Shown: positions 1 to 7,826 of the stretch, one piece after another | Position numbering within the stretch: the stretch's first letter is position 1 | Layout of the letters: the number at the start of each line of letters is the position of its first letter | Origin: a virus | Reading direction: 5' to 3' (one strand) | DNA length: 64,000 nt | Virus record (IMG/VR): IMGVR_UViG_3300049043_000067 | Span: 1 to 64,000 of that record | The notes under the pieces: generated by a model | Seen by the model: the letters and a program-made list of their open reading frames with translations, nothing else | Told to the model about the DNA's origin: nothing | The model's database searches: none | Position numbers and translations under genes: made by a program

Positions 1-445
1 TCGGATAAATGCCGGGGAACAAACGCTTACCGCACGTTCGTTGAGAGGTGCGGAGGTAGGGATGGGTTCAACAAGGTAAACCGGGAGAAGCAGCGCGAAT
101 ACAGGACGCGAGACGGCGTTCAGGAAAAGGCTCGTGTCTATAAAAGGCGCTGGGTATCAGGAGCACACGAACTACAGGCTGTGGCAAAATGCAAAGGCGA
201 GGGCGCGCAAATACGGAGTCCCGTTCACCATATCGCCGGATGATGTTGTCGTTCCCAGCCACTGCCCTCTTCTCGGCGTCGAAATCAAAGTATCTCCCGG
301 CCGGTTTTCTCCGTCATCACCCTCGTTAGACAGGATCGTCCCGGATAAGGGCTATGTCCCGGGTAATGTGATGGTTATAAGTTTCAGGGCCAACACGATA
401 AAGAGCGATGCGGAACCCGATGAAGTTGTTTCTCATAGCGAATAA
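1..445 (+). CDS. HNH endonuclease-like protein, 5'-truncated and frameshifted
   Basis: The C-terminal part reads CPLLGVEIKV, then SLDRIVPDKGYVPGNV, then a Ser/Asn-rich end, which is the usual shape of small phage HNH nucleases (SLDRIDxxKGYxxGNV). The upstream part, rich in Arg and Lys (REKQREYRTRDGVQEKAR), lies in frame 1 and the conserved part in frame 2, so the frame breaks near 130-150. The gene runs off the left edge. Probably a free-standing homing-type endonuclease; activity is inferred from family resemblance only. Confidence 0.65.
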
Positions 446-469
446 CCTGCGGCGTATTTTGGGTGACAA

Positions 470-955
470 ATGACACGTAAACCAACAGGCGAACCCATCG
501 ACACCGGCACCGCCGAGTTCAACCGTCGCCGTAAGGTGGTCCCTATCAAGATGCGGGCGAGCGTGCTGGTCAGGGTGGTGGACAGCACCGCCATCGACCG
601 GGCGCTGATGAACGCGCATGTCGATCCCGAACAGCACTCGGTACTGGTCGCATTCTCAAACGACTGTTTCATCGCGAGCATGCTCGGGCCCCGGGCGCAG
701 GACTACGGCAAGCCAATGGGGACCGGCGCGCGTCACGACATCGGCGAGCGCGAGGCAGCGGCGCGTCAACGTATCGGCCGGGCAATTGATCACGTGGACG
801 CGACCAGCGGCAGGCCGGTGAGGGAGAGCCTCTTGCGGATGGTACTCGAAGACAGGGACATGCTGGCCGCCGACGTCCTGTCAGTGGCGCTGTCTCTTGT
901 TGAATTTTACAGAGGTCTCAGGCCGACCCCGCAACGGGCATCACAAGCAGGTTGA
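470..955 (+). CDS. hypothetical protein
   Basis: 161 residues, family not recognised. It has a basic N-terminus (NRRRKVVPIKMRASVLVRV) and a mixed helical C-terminal half. Its 3' end overlaps the convergent minus-strand gene at 918-1376 by 38 bases. The Shine-Dalgarno before ATG 470 is weak (GGGTGACAA), so the start is uncertain. Confidence 0.5.
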   Translation: MTRKPTGEPIDTGTAEFNRRRKVVPIKMRASVLVRVVDSTAIDRALMNAHVDPEQHSVLVAFSNDCFIASMLGPRAQDYGKPMGTGARHDIGEREAAARQRIGRAIDHVDATSGRPVRESLLRMVLEDRDMLAADVLSVALSLVEFYRGLRPTPQRASQAG

Positions 956-1376
956 ACAGGTCTTTGCTGGCCTCGACCTCGTTCGGGTCGGCACCGATCT
1001 CATCCAGCTTGATCAGCGCGCCGTCATAGATCAGGCCGGGCACGTCGAGTTCCCCGGATCCACCCCGCAGCGCCGCGTCCCAGAACATGCGTGTCTGGAG
1101 AACCACGGACCCGATGCTCCCGATCTCCAGTGACTTGTCACAGAGTTCTGTGGTGGCGCAGTCGTTGACGGTCTTGACGCACGCGTCGTGTTCGGGCGTG
1201 CCGGGAACACGACAGCGGTGGTCCTTGCTTTCGAGCGTGTTGCGTGTGTGTAAAGTTATTCCGACAATCCATTTGGCCAGAAACGTGCAGGCCTCGATGT
1301 AGATATACCCGGGCTGGCCGGGAACCGCGCGCTTGATGGCCCGGCGTAGCTTTGTGATTGTGATTTTCTTCGGCAT
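918..1376 (-). CDS. hypothetical protein
   Basis: 152 residues on the minus strand, the last gene of the leftward block. It starts with basic MPKKITITKLRRAIKRAV and holds several Cys residues in the middle, with no metal-site spacing I can name. Composition and the compact downstream end support a real gene. Function unknown. Confidence 0.6.
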   Translation of the reverse strand: MPKKITITKLRRAIKRAVPGQPGYIYIEACTFLAKWIVGITLHTRNTLESKDHRCRVPGTPEHDACVKTVNDCATTELCDKSLEIGSIGSVVLQTRMFWDAALRGGSGELDVPGLIYDGALIKLDEIGADPNEVEASKDLFNLLVMPVAGSA

Positions 1377-1418
1377 GCGCGTGACCCGGGCCGGTGGATC
1401 CGACCCGGGCCATTATGA

Positions 1419-1757
1419 TTAGTTCGTGCGCCGTTTCAAGGCGGCGACTTCGTGCATGTAGTGGGTGACGTGCTCCGGGCTGAGCCAGCCCAGAACGTCG
1501 TCAACCTGAACGGCATGCCCGTCGGGGTGCTTCAGCGTCTGGTCGTAGCACAGGCTGTAGTCCAGCCCGACGCTGCGCAGGATTGCCAGCTCGTAGAACC
1601 CATCGGGTCCGCCGTATGAGTTCGGCCCACGGATGACGCTGACGGCATAGCCGTTGTCGAACTTATGGATCGCCCGCTCGCCGCTAGGGTCGGCGGGGTG
1701 CCTGCTGAATGTAAGTGTCTGAAAGCTCGGCCTCGAAGTCTGCTTCACGTCGGTCAT
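1419..1757 (-). CDS. conserved small phage protein
   Basis: 112 residues from ATG 1757, chosen because GGAGGAG lies 5 bases upstream; an in-frame ATG at 1778 lacks this. The core FDNGYAVSVIRGPNSYGG followed by FYELAIL resembles a recurrent small phage protein that I recognise by pattern but cannot name. It overlaps the end of the membrane gene at 1684-1914, which suggests translational coupling. Confidence 0.65.
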   Translation of the reverse strand: MTDVKQTSRPSFQTLTFSRHPADPSGERAIHKFDNGYAVSVIRGPNSYGGPDGFYELAILRSVGLDYSLCYDQTLKHPDGHAVQVDDVLGWLSPEHVTHYMHEVAALKRRTN

Positions 1758-1914
1758 TGTACTCCTCCACTGTCTCAAGATTTTCGTAGTAATAAATCAC
1801 GTCATCGACTGCCTTGATGGTCGAGCCGACCATCGAGATAAACACGGCAGCGATGAAGCAGATCAGCACGCACCAGAGCATGCCGCCCGCCACCGAATCC
1901 CAGAAGCGATCCAT
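1684..1914 (-). CDS. small membrane protein
   Basis: 76 residues from ATG 1914, with GGAGG 8 bases upstream. Residues about 9-31 (AGGMLWCVLICFIAAVFISMV) form one strong membrane helix, followed by an acidic tail (YNDRREADFEAELSD). It overlaps the next gene by 74 bases in another frame. Role unknown; location and size fit an early host-interaction protein. Confidence 0.6.
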   Translation of the reverse strand: MDRFWDSVAGGMLWCVLICFIAAVFISMVGSTIKAVDDVIYYYENLETVEEYNDRREADFEAELSDTYIQQAPRRP

Positions 1915-1961
1915 CAGGGACCGCCTCCCCCAGCCACCGCGGGGACGCTTGATGGCCCGGC

Positions 1962-2069
1962 TCACTGCGTGCCTGCCACAACGAACAGGATGAACAGCGC
2001 GACGATCATGTCGAAGATGAACGCGATAACCCCGAAGGTGATCCAGTAAATCTGTTTGATCTTTCTCAT
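1962..2069 (-). CDS. very small single-helix membrane protein
   Basis: 35 residues: MRKIKQIYWITFG, then a hydrophobic stretch (VIAFIFDMIVALFILFVVAG), stop. The Shine-Dalgarno GGAG lies 9 bases before ATG 2069. It precedes the membrane protein at 1684-1914, so two small membrane proteins are encoded in tandem. No function assigned. Confidence 0.6.
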   Translation of the reverse strand: MRKIKQIYWITFGVIAFIFDMIVALFILFVVAGTQ

Positions 2070-2135
2070 TCTTTCTCTCCTCTGCGCCGCTTGATCGCGG
2101 CTTTGTGTTTGTACCGTACATAAATTAACAACAGG

Positions 2136-2318
2136 CTAACGGGCCGGGACCACCCGGCAAGTAAATGGCAGGCGCAGGGTGGCTGCGACCCGCCCGGCTA
2201 GGTCTTCGCTGGCGAAGGCGTTGACTGTTGCCCGTTTCGCGAGCGCCTCCCGGATCAGTGTGGCCTGCGCGGCCTGCCGCTCGGGCGGGATGCCCGCCTC
2301 TGGTTGTAGTGTGAACAT
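2136..2318 (-). CDS. hypothetical protein
   Basis: 60 residues from ATG 2318. GGGAGG sits just upstream (GGGAGGGTTAATG) and fixes the start over an earlier ATG at 2330. Ala/Arg-rich, with no recognised domain. The ribosome-binding site lies directly after the hairpin terminator at 2329-2354. Confidence 0.55.
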   Translation of the reverse strand: MFTLQPEAGIPPERQAAQATLIREALAKRATVNAFASEDLAGRVAATLRLPFTCRVVPAR

Positions 2319-2328
2319 TAACCCTCCC

Positions 2329-2354
2329 AAAAAAGAGGGGGCGCTAGCCCCCTC
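2329..2354 (-). terminator. intrinsic terminator
   Basis: On the minus strand GAGGGGG, loop CTAGCG, CCCCCTC form a 7-bp perfect stem followed at once by six T. It ends the transcript of the gene at 2362-2589, and the next gene's ribosome-binding site follows directly. Confidence 0.8.
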
Positions 2355-2361
2355 GTCGCTG

Positions 2362-2589
2362 TCAGAAGTAGAGCGGGGTGCACCGCTGTGTCGTCGCCTC
2401 GAAGGGCAACTTCATTGCCCTGATCGCCGCCTTCGCTGCGGCCTCCGTCTTGTATTGGTTGCGCCGCCCCTTTGCTTTGTGCCGGGCACCGATCTCGGCC
2501 TGTTGCTCGGCACGTTCCGCCTTCCGGCTGTATTCCTGAAAAGAAATCGGGCTCTCGATCCTGAAGAAGTCGCGTCCTGCATTGATCAT
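2362..2589 (-). CDS. hypothetical small basic protein
   Basis: 75 residues from ATG 2589 (GGAGGACCACATG). Rich in Lys, Arg, Ala and Gln (SFQEYSRKAERAEQQAEIG), predicted helical, with a short TPLYF C-terminus. No family recognised. Its leader carries a perfect hairpin at 2603-2619 just before the ribosome-binding site. Confidence 0.55.
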   Translation of the reverse strand: MINAGRDFFRIESPISFQEYSRKAERAEQQAEIGARHKAKGRRNQYKTEAAAKAAIRAMKLPFEATTQRCTPLYF

Positions 2590-2753
2590 GTGGTCCTCCG
2601 TTGGTCTCGTCACGAGACCCCTGAAATGTAAACAACTAATTGCCAAAAGTAAACAGGACAAATTGTCGCAGGTAGATCATGTTTGAGTGAAACGTGACAG
2701 GGATTTCCGTCACGTCTCGTTAGTATTAATACTTTCGAGAGCCGCCGCCGGTG
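2590..2753. promoter_or_regulatory. intergenic region with three palindromes
   Basis: AT-richer than its surroundings. It holds GGTCTCG-TCA-CGAGACC (2603-2619), next to the ribosome-binding site of the gene ending at 2362; an inverted repeat ACGTGAC / GTCACGT (2692-2698 and 2709-2715); and the perfect palindrome AGTATTAATACT (2722-2733). These could be operators or leader structures. No clear -35/-10 pair was found. Confidence 0.45.
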
Positions 2754-3437
2754 TTACCGGGTCAGCTTTCTCGTGCCGTGGATCACGACCTGCCGCGCGG
2801 TCCAGCTCAGCGCGGTCTCTGGCTTCGCGCCGAAGCCCCGGATATTCGTGCCCCGGTACCGGCCGACGTACCCGGTCTGCGGCGTGTGCTTGTTGGCCCC
2901 GCTCTCGTGGTAAATAATTTCGAAAAGGTCGTACTCCCCGATCTGGTCAACGAGCTTAGCGCGCGCGATGAACCGGCGACCGATGACCCCGCCGCCCACG
3001 GCTTCGGCGTGCTGCTTCCAGAGCACGCTGATGTTGCACACGGATCCGGGTCTGGTTGATGGCAGGATGCCGGAGTGCTTGCCTAGCGCGACGTCAACCA
3101 TCACATCGGCCGCATGCCGCGCGTCGAGGATCCTGTCGGCGACGGGGTTGTACACGGCGCGCTCGCGCAGGATCGCGCGCGACCGCCGGATGGTTTCGCG
3201 GCAGCCCCAGATCAACTTCAGGCACCCCTTAAACCACGACTGATCGTGATCAGGCAGCGGCGGCCAGTAATCGAGGTCAGTGAACTCATACCCACTCGAT
3301 GACGCCGTAATGTTCTTCTTGAACGCATCCCGGAACCGGCGGACATCCTCGCTGGGTAGTTGCTGGGTGATGACATTGAGCTGGGTCCGGATCTTGTTTT
3401 TCAGTGACCGGATGGCATTCACGTTGTTGAGGCTCAT
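2754..3437 (-). CDS. hypothetical protein
   Basis: 227 residues from ATG 3437, with Shine-Dalgarno CAGGAGACACCAATG. The N-terminal third is helical and basic; the C-terminal part contains HESGANKHTPQTGYVGRYRG and ends in a basic tail. No family recognised. It is one of few long genes here without a frame break. Confidence 0.65.
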   Translation of the reverse strand: MSLNNVNAIRSLKNKIRTQLNVITQQLPSEDVRRFRDAFKKNITASSSGYEFTDLDYWPPLPDHDQSWFKGCLKLIWGCRETIRRSRAILRERAVYNPVADRILDARHAADVMVDVALGKHSGILPSTRPGSVCNISVLWKQHAEAVGGGVIGRRFIARAKLVDQIGEYDLFEIIYHESGANKHTPQTGYVGRYRGTNIRGFGAKPETALSWTARQVVIHGTRKLTR

Positions 3438-3476
3438 TGGTGTCTCCTGTTTTTGTTAGATGTTACGATCATTTTT

Positions 3477-3531
3477 TAGCGTGCTGCGAGCGCAGCGGAT
3501 GGGGCAGGGAGTTACCCTGCCCACACCGCTA
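3477..3531 (-). other. intergenic multi-hairpin element (copy 1)
   Basis: An outer stem TAGCG (3477-3481) / CGCTA (3527-3531) encloses GCTGCG-AG-CGCAGC (3483-3496) and an 8-bp stem GGGCAGGG / CCCTGCCC (3502-3509, 3515-3522). It lies between two minus-strand genes. Similar layouts recur at 4962-5017 and 7130-7188. It could be a terminator/attenuator or an RNA processing element. Confidence 0.5.
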
Positions 3532-3534
3532 GGC

Positions 3535-4947
3535 TCAGATGTCGGCCGTGTTGATAGTGATCACGGTGCCGTAGGAGGGCTGTTGCGCACAACCCGTGCG
3601 GGCATCGACGGCGACCCAGATCAGGTCACGGTCGAAGTCAGGTGCGGGCGGGATGCCTGCTTCGAGATCCGTGAACACCAGCACCCGGTCACCCGGCAGC
3701 CAGTGCTCTGCGGCGAAGCTAAGCGCCGCGTGGAACGAGGTGCCACCGCCAGCCTCGTAGCGGTACTCGATCAGCTCGCCGGGCCCGAAGACCTCGGGCT
3801 CGTGTACGTTGTGATCGAATGGCGCGACGATGACGCTATCGGGAGAACGTCTCGCCGATGATGGCGTTCAGCTCAGCGACGTAGGCGTGCGTCACTGCCT
3901 CGCTGATTGATCCTGACTTGTCGATCAGGACGATCAGCTTGCCAACCCCATCGCGTACCGGGGCAGGCATGCGCCACGTGCTCAGGCGGCGCGGCAGCCG
4001 GGCGTAGGTGTATTCCCGGATGTTCGCGCCCTTGCTCAGCGTGTTGCGCAGCACCGCGCGCCAGTCCACCCGGCTCGTGGACAGGTTGGAGACAGCCTTG
4101 CGCAGGCTGTCGCTGGCGGTCCCTGCCATCGTCGCCTCGTGCAGGGCGCGCTGCGTCAGCTCGGCGGCCTCGGCGATCACGCGGTCAGCCTCCTCATCGG
4201 AGACGTCGGCGGGCTCGACCTGACCCCAGCCCTGAGCGAGACCAGCCAGAGGATCCTGTGGTTTGTCACCGGAACCTTCGGGCTGCTTGTCGTCCGGCGC
4301 AGAACCCTCACCTTTGCCGCCGGGCTGTTCGCCGTCGGGCTCCGGCGCAGAACCCTCGCCTTTGCCGCCGGGCTGTTCGCCCTCGGGCTTGTCCTCGGGC
4401 TTGTCCTCGGGCTTGCTCTCGGGCTTGCTCGGCGGCGCGTCTTCCTGCATCGCGTTGTAGATTTCTTCCCACGACGCGTGCCGCAGGGCCTCGATGCGTG
4501 CGGCGGGCCACTTCAGCTCGGCCCCGACCTTGTCGATGGTGACGCAGTCAGCCGGTGGCCGACCGACACCGTCGTCGATCAGGATCTGGTTGATTGCGCA
4601 GTCCATCGCGATGTTGCACCGTGTCCTGTCGCGGTTACCGAACCTCACGTGATGCGCGAGCAGCGGGTGGAAGGCCTCGTGGGCCAGTACGAATTTACGC
4701 TCTTGCGGCGTCAGTGTTTCGAACCACGCCTCGCAGACGTACAGGTTCGCCTTCTCGTCTACGCCCGCCGTCCCCTCGGGCAGCGTGATGATCTCGCGCT
4801 GCATCAGGGCGGATGCGTAGAACCCGTGATCCCGCATGAGCTGGACCAGCGTGGCTCTCGACCGGCGCGAGGTTGCGCTGGCCGATCACGGTGCTGGTAA
4901 TTTTTCGGCGGAACTGTATCAGCCGCCGCTGGATTGTAGCTTGTCAT
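3535..4947 (-). CDS. VWA-domain/putative metallopeptidase protein (frameshifted)
   Basis: About 470 residues. The start at 4947 has a strong AAAGGAGG. The main frame (4837-3836) contains FVLAHEAFHPLLAHH with an HExxH motif; an acidic Pro/Gly/Lys repeat region (GEQPGGKGEGSAP twice); and the VWA metal site LIDKSGSIS (DxSxS). The VWA domain continues in another frame from about 3840 to the stop at 3535 (VLVFTDLEAGIPPAP). There are frame breaks near 3840 and at least two near 4850 and 4915. The order metallopeptidase-like domain plus VWA-like domain matches the DUF2201-type proteins that pair with MoxR ATPases. The ATPase gene lies directly upstream, so they probably act as one chaperone-like complex. 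Confidence 0.8.
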
Positions 4948-4961
4948 TGTAGCCTCCTTTA

Positions 4962-5017
4962 GCTGCTAGTGCAGCGGGGAAGGCCCGCCTCGCGGCGGGC
5001 CCTCTGGCGCTAAACTA
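4962..5017 (-). other. intergenic multi-hairpin element (copy 2)
   Basis: On the minus strand TTTAGC pairs with GCTAAA around two hairpins: GGCCCGCC-GCGA-GGCGGGCC, then a GCTG/CAGC hairpin. It sits after the stop of the AAA+ ATPase and before the ribosome-binding site of the VWA gene. No T-tract follows the GC-rich stem. It is closely similar in sequence to 7130-7188. Confidence 0.55.
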
Positions 5018-6055
5018 GGCGGACGTTTCCGGCGTTGAGCCAGTCACGGTAGGCCTGATGCTGAACGTAGTGCTGCTTCTCAGCGTCAGGTGCGGCGGCG
5101 TCGCGGTTCACGAGACTTTTTACGAAAAATATCTCGATCTCCTTGCTGGGCAGCCGCGACACGAACTTCAGTGCGTTGCCGAAGGTCCGGCGGTCAACGA
5201 GCTGGCTCAGCAACAGCGCAGTCACGTACTGAAGCTCGCGGCGCTCAGGCACGGCCACCGCGTCGGGCGTGGTCAGGATCTCCCGGACGTTGCCGATCTG
5301 GCTCCTGAGCTTACGGAAGCCGTTGAACGCGGCCGCCTGTTCGACACCGACCTGCCCGGCGATTGCCTCTGCCTCGATCTCATACGGCAGGCCGAGACCC
5401 ACCGTCTGGGACACCGCGTCCCAGCTCCGCGGCGTGGGGTTAACATCGCGCTGCGGGTCGTAATTGTGCAGGGCCTTCTCGCCCGCATAGTCTATGTAAA
5501 ACGTCACCGCTGGGTCGATCCCGGCCCCGGCAGCGTGCTCGACCCAGTCATCCTTGCCCACCTGCAGGCCCACAACCGTCAGGCGGTTGAGGTACTGGCC
5601 GGGCAGACGCGTCGAACCAGCGCGCGATTTCGCCGGGTTCCACGCCGAGACGATGGTCGTGAACCGTCCGATTTCGTGGTCACCTGCACGGCGGTCGAGG
5701 TGCAGGTTGGCGCAGGCGTTCTGCATCGACAGATGGGCCTGCCCGATTTCGTCGAGAAGCAGGACCCGCTTGTCGTCGCCTTCCGGCAGGAAGCGCGGGC
5801 GAAGCCACCCGGCATACTGACCGTCTGCGAACATGCCACCCGACAGGTCCGTCGGGTCGCGCATGCTGGCGAGGAAGGTCTGGGTGTATACCCGGACTTG
5901 CGGGCGGCCTGAGCCACCAGCGACGACTTGCCGATGCCCGGCTCACCCTCGACGCCGACGCGGATGTAATCCAGCGCCGGGCCATTGCGCAGGGCGACCT
6001 GCTCGTTGTGCCGGATGACGCTGGTGAGGAACGCAGTGAAAGCCTTAGGACGCAT
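5010..6055 (-). CDS. MoxR-type AAA+ ATPase (frameshifted)
   Basis: About 348 residues from ATG 6055 (GGAGACTAAGCAATG). Walker A is GEPGIGKSS, about residue 37; Walker B is VLLLDEIGQAH. Later STRLPGQYLNRLTVVGL fits the AAA+ sensor/arginine-finger region. The frame breaks near 5880-5900, between the Walker A part and MRDPTDLSGGMFADG. Neighbours are the VWA/metallopeptidase gene (3535-4947) and a third gene (6214-7113). MoxR ATPases with VWA partners are known to act as chaperone or maturation systems; the target here is unknown. A hammerhead-like RNA lies in the leader at 6088-6142. Confidence 0.85.
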
Positions 6056-6087
6056 TGCTTAGTCTCCTTTTTGTTTCTGTGATGTTC

Positions 6088-6142
6088 GGCCATCATCAGG
6101 CTGCACGTTATGCAGCGACCGGATTAACATCCGGTTTCGGCC
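6088..6142 (-). ncRNA. hammerhead ribozyme-like element A (type II)
   Basis: Read on the minus strand: GGCC (open stem II), GAAA, hairpin CCGGAT-GTTA-ATCCGG (stem III), TC (cleavage site GUC), hairpin GCTGCA-TAACG-TGCAGC (stem I), CTGATGA, T, GGCC (stem II return). All conserved core residues are present. The only blemish is one extra T between CTGATGA and the returning stem II, which may be a sequencing indel. It lies 33 bases upstream of the AAA+ ATPase start. Confidence 0.8.
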
Positions 6143-6170
6143 TTGTAAATTAGTGACTTCCGTCTGTCAA

Positions 6171-6222
6171 CTCAGGCGGGGATAAGGTGGAGAGGTCACC
6201 CTCCCCACCGCGATTACCTGAG
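6171..6222 (-). other. stem-loop at gene end
   Basis: Outer stem CTCAGG / CCTGAG (6171-6176, 6217-6222) encloses a 10-bp hairpin with one mismatch (6186-6195 / 6200-6209). It overlaps the last codons of the gene at 6214-7113 and lies just upstream of hammerhead element A. It is probably a 3'-end structure; no T-tract follows. Confidence 0.45.
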
Positions 6223-7113
6223 GAGCGCCGACATCAGTCCCGACGCTTTGGTAAGTGCATCTGTCCGGATAGTATCGGACAGTTTCAGGTGCTCGGCGTC
6301 TACCGCGCCCAGCGCTTCCATCTCGGCGCAGACCTTGTCAAACTCCGCGTCACCCAGAAAATTGAGCGACCGGCATATCCCAGCAATCTCACGGACATTG
6401 CTGACCGTAGACTGCCAGAACGCGCCCTCGGTCCGGATCCCGGACGGCGCGGTCGGATCCGCCACCTGCTTGTACCGGCCGACCGCCTCGACAAAGCGCT
6501 GCAGGACCGCAATGGCGCGGTCCCGGGCGTCTTGCTGGCTTTCCCTGAAGGTTGCCCTCGATCTCAGCCTGCAGGTCCAGCCGCATCGCGGCAGCCTCAT
6601 CGGCAGCCAGCGCAAGGCGGAAGTCTTCGTCAACGTCGGCGACGGGCATGAACCCGACGCGGCAGTCGAACAGGCTGCGCACCTGATCTTCGTCCGGCCA
6701 TTGGTGTCCGACGTAGGACTGCAGCCCGTTCAGCCGTGCGATGGCCTCGGCGCGGATCGTCGCATACTGGCCGACGAAGCGGTCAACCGTGGCCCTCCCA
6801 TTCGCCGACGGCAGCGGCCAGTTCCGCCTCCACCTGCTTCACCGCGGGCATAGGGCAGGATCCTCACACCGGCGGCTGCCCACGGCGCGCTGTAGTGTTC
6901 AACGACGCGGCGCACACGCTGGGCGTGCTTCGCGAGGGGCTTGAGGTAGTCCTCAGGTACCAGCCGCACGACCGCGTTGACGGTGCGGTCGGAGGCTCCC
7001 TTGTCCCGCCTCGACCTCGGCGGACAGGCCGCGCGATGTCTTTTTGAAGGACGGGGTTCTCGATGCGCGACGTACACAAGGCACGCGCGCGACTGCAGGT
7101 CCATCTTTGTCAT
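6214..7113 (-). CDS. third member of MoxR/VWA module (DUF3150-like?, frameshifted)
   Basis: About 300 residues, broken at several points (near 7030, 6850, 6780 and 6540). Recognisable pieces in order: MTKMDLQSRACL; RTVNAVVRLVPEDYLKPLAKHAQRV region; FDCRVGFMPVADVDEDFRL; and the C-terminal part ending TKASGLMSALLR. Mostly helical. Its position next to a MoxR ATPase and a VWA protein, with a helical N-terminal region, recalls DUF3150 proteins found in similar phage and ICE clusters; I infer this and cannot confirm it. The Shine-Dalgarno is weak (AGAGACTAAGAC). Confidence 0.6.
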
Positions 7114-7129
7114 GTCTTAGTCTCTCATT

Positions 7130-7188
7130 GGCTGCGCTAGTGCAGCGGGGAAGGCCCGCCCTAAGGCAGGCCCTCTGACGCTAGACTA
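7130..7188 (-). other. intergenic multi-hairpin element (copy 3)
   Basis: On the minus strand a GC-rich hairpin GGCCTGCC-TTAG-GGCGGGCC (one G-U pair) is followed by TTCCCC and GCTGC-ACTAGC-GCAGC. It matches the element at 4962-5017 over most of its length, but stem changes are partly compensated. It lies between the gene at 7186-7504 and the start at 7113. Confidence 0.55.
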
Positions 7189-7504
7189 GCTCACGAGATC
7201 GACCCACGAGGTATCGACCGCGTTGCGTTGCTTTTCGATTTCGATATGCGCGGCGCGCAGGTCGATGAAGCGTGCGGCGTCTGCCAGCACGTCACGGCGG
7301 GATGTCCCCGGGTCCAGTACTGAGATGAAATGACCGGCCTTGTCGTGCACCCGGCCGCGCCAGCACGGCGCGCGTGTGTTGGATCCACCGGCCCCGGCTG
7401 ACACCTGTGAAGGTGTCAACGCCTCGCCAGACGGTCACGACGCAGTCGCCGATGATGGCCTTGTAGGTGTCGGTTGCCACCTTCGTCACTGGTATTTTCG
7501 TCAT
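7186..7504 (-). CDS. hypothetical protein (frameshifted)
   Basis: About 105 residues from ATG 7504 (AAGGAGACAAACATG). The N-terminal part MTKIPVTKVATDTYKAIIGD to GRWIQHTRA continues after a frame break near 7370 as CWRGRVHDKAGHFISVLDPG to the stop at 7186. No family recognised. Its leader contains hammerhead element B. Confidence 0.6.
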
Positions 7505-7523
7505 GTTTGTCTCCTTGTTTGTT

Positions 7524-7577
7524 GGTCTCATCAGGCAGCGCCTTACGCTGCGACCGGGTTAAGCCCCGGTTTCGACC
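7524..7577 (-). ncRNA. hammerhead ribozyme B (type II, complete core)
   Basis: Minus-strand order: GGTC, GAAA, CCGGG-GCTTAA-CCCGG, TC, GCAGCG-TAAGG-CGCTGC, CTGATGA, GACC. Stem II (GGTC/GACC, open), stem III (5 bp) and stem I (6 bp) are perfect. CUGAUGA, GAAA and the GUC cleavage site are intact, and A15.1-U16.1 can pair. The 5' half overlaps the last codons and stop of the upstream gene (7559-7816); the 3' end lies 19 bases before the next ATG (7504). Self-cleavage would separate the two messages. Confidence 0.9.
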
Positions 7578-7816
7578 TTGTATGCAGCCACCTGCAGGAC
7601 GGCGGCCTTTCTTTCGCCTCTGGCAAGATACTGAGCCTCCTCAGGCTCCTCAGTCAGGAATGCCTCCCGGATGTCGGTCGTGAACACGTTGTAGTTGGTC
7701 AGGTAGTGCGGCACGCCGCCGATCTTTTTCGTGATCGCGTATTGCCACCGTACCCCGGCGGCACAGGCTGCTTCGATCAGTGCGACGGCCAGAAAAATTG
7801 TTCCGTTGTTTTGCAT
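7559..7816 (-). CDS. hypothetical protein
   Basis: 85 residues from ATG 7816 (GGAGACGAAAATG). The N-terminus is hydrophobic (IFLAVALIEAACAAGV), then WQYAITKKIGGVPHYLTNYNVF. No family recognised. Its C-terminal codons (KVETGA-stop) form stem II and stem III of hammerhead B, so RNA structure and protein sequence constrain each other here. Confidence 0.65.
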   Translation of the reverse strand: MQNNGTIFLAVALIEAACAAGVRWQYAITKKIGGVPHYLTNYNVFTTDIREAFLTEEPEEAQYLARGERKAAVLQVAAYKVETGA

Positions 7817-7826
7817 TTTCGTCTCC

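Noticed and set aside
4263-4420. Repeat-derived plus-strand frames in the Pro/Gly/Glu region of the VWA gene
   Set aside because: They arise from the low-complexity repeat encoded on the minus strand.
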